This document shows positions 59,391-64,000 of a DNA stretch of 64,000 nucleotides, piece after piece. The notes under the pieces are model-generated. The model saw only the letters and a list, made by a program, of their open reading frames with translations, was not told the origin of the DNA and ran no database searches. A program made the position numbers and the translations under genes. This stretch comes from JAQTNP01 sp964616145. Its GTDB lineage: Bacteria > Patescibacteriota > Minisyncoccia > Minisyncoccales > PEYH01. The number at the start of each line of letters is the position of its first letter. Within the stretch, counting starts at the first letter, position 1. The DNA is taken from contig CAZTRD010000001.1 in assembly GCA_964616145.1 (NCBI GenBank), positions 1 through 64,000 of the forward strand, read 5' to 3'.

Positions 59391-60509
59391 ATGACACCGT
59401 TTTTGAAAGCTTTGGCGATTTTAATTGCTACTATTATCGGAGTAGGAATTTTTGGTTTACCTTTCGTGGCATCCAGGGCTGGTTTTATTCTTTTTGCAAT
59501 ATACATGCTGGTTATCTTGGGAATAGCTATTATTTCCCATTTAATGTATGCCAAGGTTTGTCTTAATACGCCAGGAAAAAAACGCTTTCCCGGGTATGTT
59601 AAACAATATATTGGTCCTAGGGCGGCAAAATTCTCAATGGTTTCAATGTGTATTGGAATGTATGGAGCTCAATTGGCTTATCTTATTGTCGGAGGACAAT
59701 TCTTTTATAATCTTTTATCCCCCTATTTTGGAGGAAACATCCTGCTCTATACATTTATATATTTCATTCTTGCCTCAGCATTGATTTATACAGGGATAAA
59801 AGGAATATCAGTCGTAGAATTTTTTGTTGTTATCTTATTTGCCATAATCATTATTGCTTTTGCGGTGAGGTTGTTGCCATTGGTTGAAGTCAATAATCTA
59901 TCCCTTATCAACACTAAAGCCGTATTTCTGCCATATGGAATAGTTTTGTTTGCCTTATGGGGTTCTTCTATTATTCCGGAGATGAAGGAACTATTGGAAA
60001 AGAAAAAAAAGTCATTGAATAAGGCAATAGTCATTGGATTGATATGGGCTGCCGCATTATATCTTATATTCTCTGGTGCGGTTGTGGGTTTTTGCGGGAA
60101 CGATACAGGCAGCGAAGCATTTTCTTGCTTAAACACCAAATTGGGAGGAGGGATAGCTCAGATCGGATATCTTTTAGGAGCTATTACTTGCTTTAGCTCC
60201 TTTATCCTTTTAGGCCTTACTGTTAAAAAGAGCTTTCACTATGATTACAAATGGCCTAAGCATATTGCCTGGGCCATTGCCTCAATTGTTCCATTCTTGC
60301 TATACTTTGCTGGGTTAAAAAACTACATTAATATTATTGGAATGACCGGAGCTGTAACTATCGGGATAGAAGGCGTTCTCTCCTTTTTTCTTTTCAAGAA
60401 ATTGCAAGAAAAACTTTCCCAAAAAGTTATGTTCTGGCATTACATTCCTTTGATAGTTTTGATAGCCGGTCTATTTTTGGAAATTTCTAATTTCTTTTTC
60501 AGAAAATGA
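59391..60509 (+). CDS. Amino acid permease (aromatic amino acid/APC-type)
   Basis: The 372-residue protein has about ten or eleven membrane helices and the conserved first-helix motif ATIIGVGIFGLPFVASRAG, like tryptophan/tyrosine permeases and related amino-acid transporters. The unwound GVGIFGLP segment would bind substrate. The specific amino acid cannot be told. As Patescibacteria usually cannot make amino acids, uptake is expected. It overlaps the next gene by 4 bp. Confidence 0.82.
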   Translation: MTPFLKALAILIATIIGVGIFGLPFVASRAGFILFAIYMLVILGIAIISHLMYAKVCLNTPGKKRFPGYVKQYIGPRAAKFSMVSMCIGMYGAQLAYLIVGGQFFYNLLSPYFGGNILLYTFIYFILASALIYTGIKGISVVEFFVVILFAIIIIAFAVRLLPLVEVNNLSLINTKAVFLPYGIVLFALWGSSIIPEMKELLEKKKKSLNKAIVIGLIWAAALYLIFSGAVVGFCGNDTGSEAFSCLNTKLGGGIAQIGYLLGAITCFSSFILLGLTVKKSFHYDYKWPKHIAWAIASIVPFLLYFAGLKNYINIIGMTGAVTIGIEGVLSFFLFKKLQEKLSQKVMFWHYIPLIVLIAGLFLEISNFFFRK

Positions 60510-61315
60510 AAAAATATCTAATAATAATTCCAATATCAATTATTCTGTTGGTGTTTTTCTCATGGGCTCTGTTAGAACCGTATTCCATCCAGACAGAATC
60601 CATAGAGATTGAGTTAAACAATCTTTCTTTGGAAGCCAGTCAGTTAAAGATAGTTCAGGTCTCAGATATTCATTTCAAAGGTTTTACAACCATACCAAGA
60701 AAGATTTCCGAAGAATTGATCAGATTAAAACCAGATTATCTGTTTATCACAGGAGATATAGTAAACTGGGATTTAAAGAAGTTAGATGATTTAAAAGAAT
60801 TCCTTGTGAAAATATCGGCAATCAAAGACATGGAAATATTCGGAGTTTTTGGAAATCATGAGTATTTAAGCAAGAAATTCCCGTCCATTGAAAAAATATT
60901 AAATGAATCGGAAATATACTTCTTGCACAACGAATCAGTTCTCTTAAAAGAAGGGATAAATCTTGTTGGGGTAGATGACCCGCATCTTGATCTTGATAAT
61001 CTTTCAGAAGCTTCCAAAAACATTGATCTAAACCTTCCGACAATCATTCTTGCGCATTCTCCGGAAATATTTGGAGAAGTTTTGATTGAAAACAGTTTGA
61101 CGTTAGTGGGCCACACCCACGGAGGACAATTAAATATTCCTTTTGTTAGGAATATTTTGTTTTTAAAGAAAGGAAATAGGACATACAAAAGCGGACTATT
61201 TAAAGAGGACCGAAGGTATTTGTATATAAATAGAGGGGTTGGAACAACCTTTCTTCCGATGCGCCTTAATGCTCCTCCGGAAATTACAATTATTTCTCTG
61301 ATCGGGGCAAAGTGA
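60506..61315 (+). CDS. Membrane-anchored calcineurin-like metallophosphoesterase
   Basis: The 269-residue protein has an N-terminal membrane helix (about 4-24) and the metal-binding motifs in order: QVSDIHFKG (D-H), FITGDIVNW (GD), VFGNHEYL (GNHE), ILAHSPE and LVGHTHGGQLNIP (GHTH). It resembles the YkuE group, some members of which cut cell-wall or lipid phosphoesters. The active site would lie outside the membrane or on its surface. The gene overlaps the permease by 4 bp. Confidence 0.88.
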   Translation: MKKYLIIIPISIILLVFFSWALLEPYSIQTESIEIELNNLSLEASQLKIVQVSDIHFKGFTTIPRKISEELIRLKPDYLFITGDIVNWDLKKLDDLKEFLVKISAIKDMEIFGVFGNHEYLSKKFPSIEKILNESEIYFLHNESVLLKEGINLVGVDDPHLDLDNLSEASKNIDLNLPTIILAHSPEIFGEVLIENSLTLVGHTHGGQLNIPFVRNILFLKKGNRTYKSGLFKEDRRYLYINRGVGTTFLPMRLNAPPEITIISLIGAK

Positions 61316-61319
61316 GGCC

Positions 61320-61347
61320 TTGACACCATGTTTTAAGGGGGTAAACT
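61320..61347 (+). promoter_or_regulatory. Promoter of greA
   Basis: TTGACA (61320-61325), 16 bp, TAAACT (61342-61347). The -10 ends 8 bases before the ATG at 61356. An AAGGGGGT in the spacer looks like a Shine-Dalgarno but lies upstream of the start site and would not be transcribed. Confidence 0.7.
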
Positions 61348-61355
61348 GAGAAATT

Positions 61356-61823
61356 ATGGATCAAGGCAAGGTATATCTTACAAAAGAAGGGCATGAAAAA
61401 TTTGAACACGAATTGGAAAATTTAAGGAAAGAATTGGAAGAAAAAATCAGAGAAGAAATGCCCTCTACCGCATCTAGCGAGCCTGATGAAGAATACATTT
61501 CTTTTCAGGAGAGTTTGGGTCAATTAAGATCTAGAGTAAAGGAATTAGAAACCGTTTTGAGCAATTGCGAGATAATGGATTACAACCCGAAAGATCATTG
61601 CCAGATAGTCAGGGTTGGATGCAGGGTAGAAATGGAACACAATGGACAAAGAGAGGAGGTGATAATAGTAGGATCATTGGAGGCAAATCCTGATTTAAAA
61701 AAGATCAGCAATGAATCTCCTATTGGCCGTGCCCTTATCGGCCACAGATCAGGAGATGAGATTCAGATAAAGGCCAGGACAATACAAACATTCAGAATCA
61801 GAAGAATAACTTACGGAGTTTAA
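61356..61823 (+). CDS. greA: Transcription elongation factor GreA
   Basis: GreA rescues backtracked RNA polymerase. The 155-residue protein has the N-terminal coiled coil with YLTKEGHEKFEHELENLRKEL, the acidic tip near SEPDEEYISFQ, and the C-terminal FKBP-like domain with SPIGRALIGHRSGDEIQIKA. Length and domains are normal. Confidence 0.95.
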   Translation: MDQGKVYLTKEGHEKFEHELENLRKELEEKIREEMPSTASSEPDEEYISFQESLGQLRSRVKELETVLSNCEIMDYNPKDHCQIVRVGCRVEMEHNGQREEVIIVGSLEANPDLKKISNESPIGRALIGHRSGDEIQIKARTIQTFRIRRITYGV

Positions 61824-61825
61824 TT

Positions 61826-61852
61826 AAAAGGGGCCATTGGCCCCTTTTAAGT
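61826..61852. terminator. Terminator after greA
   Basis: A perfect inverted repeat AAAAGGGGCCA/TGGCCCCTTTT, with the T-run built into the 3' arm, lies just past the greA stop. It looks functional in both directions. Confidence 0.85.
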
Positions 61853-61877
61853 TTGATACTATACTGAAAAGAATAAT

Positions 61878-63617
61878 ATGTATAACCAAGACCTAGCTAA
61901 TATCTTTTACGAGATAGCTTTCCTTTTAGAAATGGATGGCGTTCCTTTTAAACCTGCTGCCTATGAAAAAGCCGCTATCGTTTTAGAGACGCTGGAGGAG
62001 GATATAGAAAAGATATATCAAGATAAAGGAATAAAAGGATTTGAAGCAATGCCTGGAATTGGAAGAGGCATAGCTCAAAGGATGGAAGAATATATCAAGA
62101 CAGGAAAAATTTCTTTTTACCAATATCTCAAGAAAAAAATGCCGATAGATATAGGAGTTTTAGATTCTATTGAAGGCATGGGTCCAAGAAAGATAAAGGT
62201 GTTGTATGACAAATTAGGGATTAAAAATGTTAAAGATTTAGAGAAAGCTGCCAAGAATCATGAAATAGCTAAACTATTCGGTTTTGGCCATAAAACAGAA
62301 GGAAATATCCTTCAAGGGATTGAATTCTTAAAGAGAAACAAAGGAAGATTTCTCTTTTCCGATGCCATTGCTATAGCTGAGAATGTAAAACAAGCTCTTG
62401 CTAAGTTAAAATTAGTTAAGAAGATAGAAATAGCAGGATCATTAAGAAGAGGAAAAGAAACTATTGGAGATATAGATTTTCTGGCTATCGGCAATAACCA
62501 TGAAAAGATAATGGATGCTTTTGTTAATCTTTCCGGAGTTGCAAAAGTTTGGGCTAAAGGAAGCACAAAATCATCAGTCAGATTTAAGAACGGAATTGAT
62601 GCTGATTTAAGAATAGTTCCGGAAAAATCTTTTGGATCTGCTTTGCAATATTTTACCGGCTCAAAAGAACATAATATTGCTTTGAGAAAAATAGCGATAG
62701 ATAAAAAGATGAAATTAAATGAATACGGACTATTTAAAGGTTCAAAAATGATTGGCGGGTCAAATGAGGAAAAGATATATGAAATTCTTGGATTGGATTG
62801 GGTTAGTCCGGAATTAAGGGAAGACAAGGAAGAAATAGAAGCAGGATTGAAACATAGGCTTCCAAAATTAATACAAGAAAAAGACATTAAAGGGGATTTA
62901 CATTGTCATTCTGCCTGGAATGGAGGTAAAAATTCTTTGGAAGAATTAGCCAAAGAAGGAATTAAAAGAGGATATCAGTATTTAGGAATATCAGACCACA
63001 CCAGATCTTTGAGGATAGAGAACGGCCTGGAAGAAAAAGACATACTTTTGCAGATTAGGGAGATAGATAGAATTAACAAATCATTGGTTAAGAAAAGAAT
63101 CAAATTCAGACTGCTTAAAGGAGCAGAAGTGAATATATTAAAAGATGGAACATTGGATATATCAGACAAGGTATTGTCTAAACTAGATTATGCCATTGGA
63201 GGAATTCATTCCGGCTTTAAGATGAAAGAGTCGGAGAATACCCAGAGATTAATTAAAGCAATGCAGAATCCATATATCAGCATCATCTCTCATCCTACGG
63301 GAAGGATTATCAAAAGAAGAGATGAGTATAGTATAGATTTGAATAAGGTTCTGGCCACAGCTAAAGAAACTAAAACCATTCTGGAAATCAATTCCTGCCC
63401 AGATAGGTTGGATTTAAAAGATGTTAATATTAGAAAAGCAAAAGATCTGGGGATTGGCATGATAATCAACTCTGATGCCCATGAAATGGAGCAATTGGAT
63501 AATATAGGATTTGGAGTAACTCAAGCTAGGAGAGGATGGGCCGAGAAGAAAGATATAGTTAACTGCTTGAATATTGAGAAATTATTGGTAAGATTAAAAG
63601 AAAAAACAAAATCATGA
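61878..63617 (+). CDS. polX: DNA polymerase X with C-terminal PHP domain
   Basis: PolX fills short gaps in base-excision repair, and its PHP domain provides nuclease activity. The 579-residue protein has an N-terminal helix-hairpin-helix part (FEAMPGIGRGIAQRMEEYI, IEGMGPRKIKVLY), the polymerase motif AGSLRRGKETIGDIDFL with its two Asp, FTGSKEHNIALRKIA, and the PHP domain with GDLHCHSAWNGG, GISDHTRSL, ISHPTGR and INSDAHEM. A -10-like TATACT (61862-61867) ends 10 bases before the ATG. Confidence 0.95.
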   Translation: MYNQDLANIFYEIAFLLEMDGVPFKPAAYEKAAIVLETLEEDIEKIYQDKGIKGFEAMPGIGRGIAQRMEEYIKTGKISFYQYLKKKMPIDIGVLDSIEGMGPRKIKVLYDKLGIKNVKDLEKAAKNHEIAKLFGFGHKTEGNILQGIEFLKRNKGRFLFSDAIAIAENVKQALAKLKLVKKIEIAGSLRRGKETIGDIDFLAIGNNHEKIMDAFVNLSGVAKVWAKGSTKSSVRFKNGIDADLRIVPEKSFGSALQYFTGSKEHNIALRKIAIDKKMKLNEYGLFKGSKMIGGSNEEKIYEILGLDWVSPELREDKEEIEAGLKHRLPKLIQEKDIKGDLHCHSAWNGGKNSLEELAKEGIKRGYQYLGISDHTRSLRIENGLEEKDILLQIREIDRINKSLVKKRIKFRLLKGAEVNILKDGTLDISDKVLSKLDYAIGGIHSGFKMKESENTQRLIKAMQNPYISIISHPTGRIIKRRDEYSIDLNKVLATAKETKTILEINSCPDRLDLKDVNIRKAKDLGIGMIINSDAHEMEQLDNIGFGVTQARRGWAEKKDIVNCLNIEKLLVRLKEKTKS

Positions 63618-63811
63618 AGATTAAAGAGATAAAAGTGGATCAGGATCTGTGTATTGGCTGCGGCAGTTGCGAAGCATTTGCTCCGAAAGCCTTTGAGTTA
63701 AGGAATGGTAAGTCTTTTGTGAAAGAAGGATGGGAAAAAGAAAATGAGGAGAATGTAAAAACAGCTCAAAGTTCTTGTCCTGTGTCAGCCATTATCATTA
63801 TTGAAGAATAA
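63614..63811 (+). CDS. Single-cluster ferredoxin
   Basis: The 65-residue protein has CIGCGSC (C13, C16, C19) and SCPVSAI (C55), four cysteines for one [4Fe-4S] cluster, as in thermophile-type small ferredoxins. It overlaps polX by 4 bp. It could feed electrons to radical-SAM enzymes such as RlmN or Elp3 in this window, but the partner is not shown by the sequence. Confidence 0.88.
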   Translation: MKIKEIKVDQDLCIGCGSCEAFAPKAFELRNGKSFVKEGWEKENEENVKTAQSSCPVSAIIIIEE

Positions 63812-63813
63812 TC

Positions 63814-64000
63814 ATGCCTAGAGAAAAATCAGCAGGAGCAGTAGTAATTCATAAAGGAAAGCAGATCGAATATCTGCTTCTTTTGTATCCTGGTCTAGCT
63901 AGCAAGCATAAGAGCTATTGGGATTTTCCCAAAGGGCACATTGAGAAAGGGGAATCAGAACAGGATACTATCATTAGAGAGATAAAAGAAGAAACAGGAC
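63814..64000 (+). CDS. NUDIX hydrolase (3' end cut by window edge)
   Basis: Sixty-two codons are visible. They include the full NUDIX box GHIEKGESEQDTIIREIKEE followed by TG, which binds the metal ion and hydrolyses a nucleoside diphosphate linked to a further group. The opening EKSAGAVVIHKG is typical of the family. It follows the ferredoxin gene by 2 bp. The substrate cannot be told. Confidence 0.9.
   Translation, partial: MPREKSAGAVVIHKGKQIEYLLLLYPGLASKHKSYWDFPKGHIEKGESEQDTIIREIKEETG

Noticed and set aside
61331..61341. AAGGGGGT as the Shine-Dalgarno of greA.
   Set aside because: It lies in the spacer between -35 and -10 of the greA promoter and so upstream of the likely transcription start.
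1..64000. CRISPR arrays, insertion sequences or prophage genes.
   Set aside because: I saw no regularly spaced repeats, transposase, integrase or phage structural genes in either direction.

Overview
The window looks like a piece of chromosome from a Candidate Phyla Radiation (Patescibacteria) bacterium, most likely of the Parcubacteria group. The grounds are the AT-rich sequence, tightly packed short operons, housekeeping proteins at or below usual length, almost no Shine-Dalgarno sequences, and a Patescibacteria-style type IV secretion-like locus (PrgI, VirB4, VirB6-like and VirB2-like genes). TGA is used as a stop codon, which argues against the recoded Absconditabacteria and Gracilibacteria. 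No 16S rRNA gene is present, so the lineage call is an inference.

Layout. At 1-8.6 kb are a membrane pyrophosphatase, nusA, an operon of two tandem paralogous membrane proteins with an M14-like zinc hydrolase, a methyltransferase, tRNA-Ala and a CcdA/DsbD-like disulfide carrier. At 8.6-12.6 kb are a GC-rich island that may encode a structured RNA, tRNA-Pro with cca, tRNA-Arg, a VirB2-like cysteine-rich protein, tRNA-Lys and yvcK. At 12.6-20.3 kb are RNA-metabolism and envelope genes: rpsO, a NYN-domain protein, pnp, a large coiled-coil membrane protein, a DksA/TraR protein, an M23 peptidase and rsmA. The 20.3-32.1 kb stretch is one secretion locus: VirB6-like, an unknown gene, PrgI, a VirB4 split in two, and three more membrane or secreted proteins, two of them very large.

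The 32.1-36.9 kb stretch is the origin region: khpB, yidC, rnpA and rpmH read leftward, dnaA, dnaN and a DciA-like gene read rightward, and DnaA boxes flank dnaA. At 36.9-44.4 kb are a class A penicillin-binding protein, an unannotated 46-residue acidic microprotein, ruvC, yebC, a lamin-tail protein, ruvB, a candidate structured RNA, a PilB/GspE ATPase and a degenerate DHH protein. At 44.4-53.9 kb are tsaE, a stand-alone 5' nuclease, a two-component system split over four polypeptides, mutM, holA, rpsT, ruvA, murE and a NIF3 protein. The 53.9-64 kb part holds a presenilin-like intramembrane protease, a divergent Elp3 / Trm9-like pair, tRNA-Arg, a GC-rich ribbon-helix-helix gene, rlmN, an EF-Tu-domain-II protein, an MgtC-like protein, a permease, a phosphoesterase, greA, polX, a ferredoxin and a truncated NUDIX gene.

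The most interesting points are: (1) the Elp3 and Trm9-like genes starting from the same CATG, which suggests a eukaryote-like wobble-uridine pathway; (2) a presenilin-type protease; (3) a plus-strand RNA at 41905-42030 with its own promoter, a long closing stem and a 10-base perfect complement to the leader of the acidic microprotein mRNA; (4) many promoters with the -10 box only 5-10 bases before the start codon, pointing to leaderless mRNAs; (5) a VirB2-like two-helix module reused in three otherwise unrelated proteins; and (6) two GC-rich islands, each just downstream of a tRNA 3' end. All family calls come from reading motifs, without database searches.
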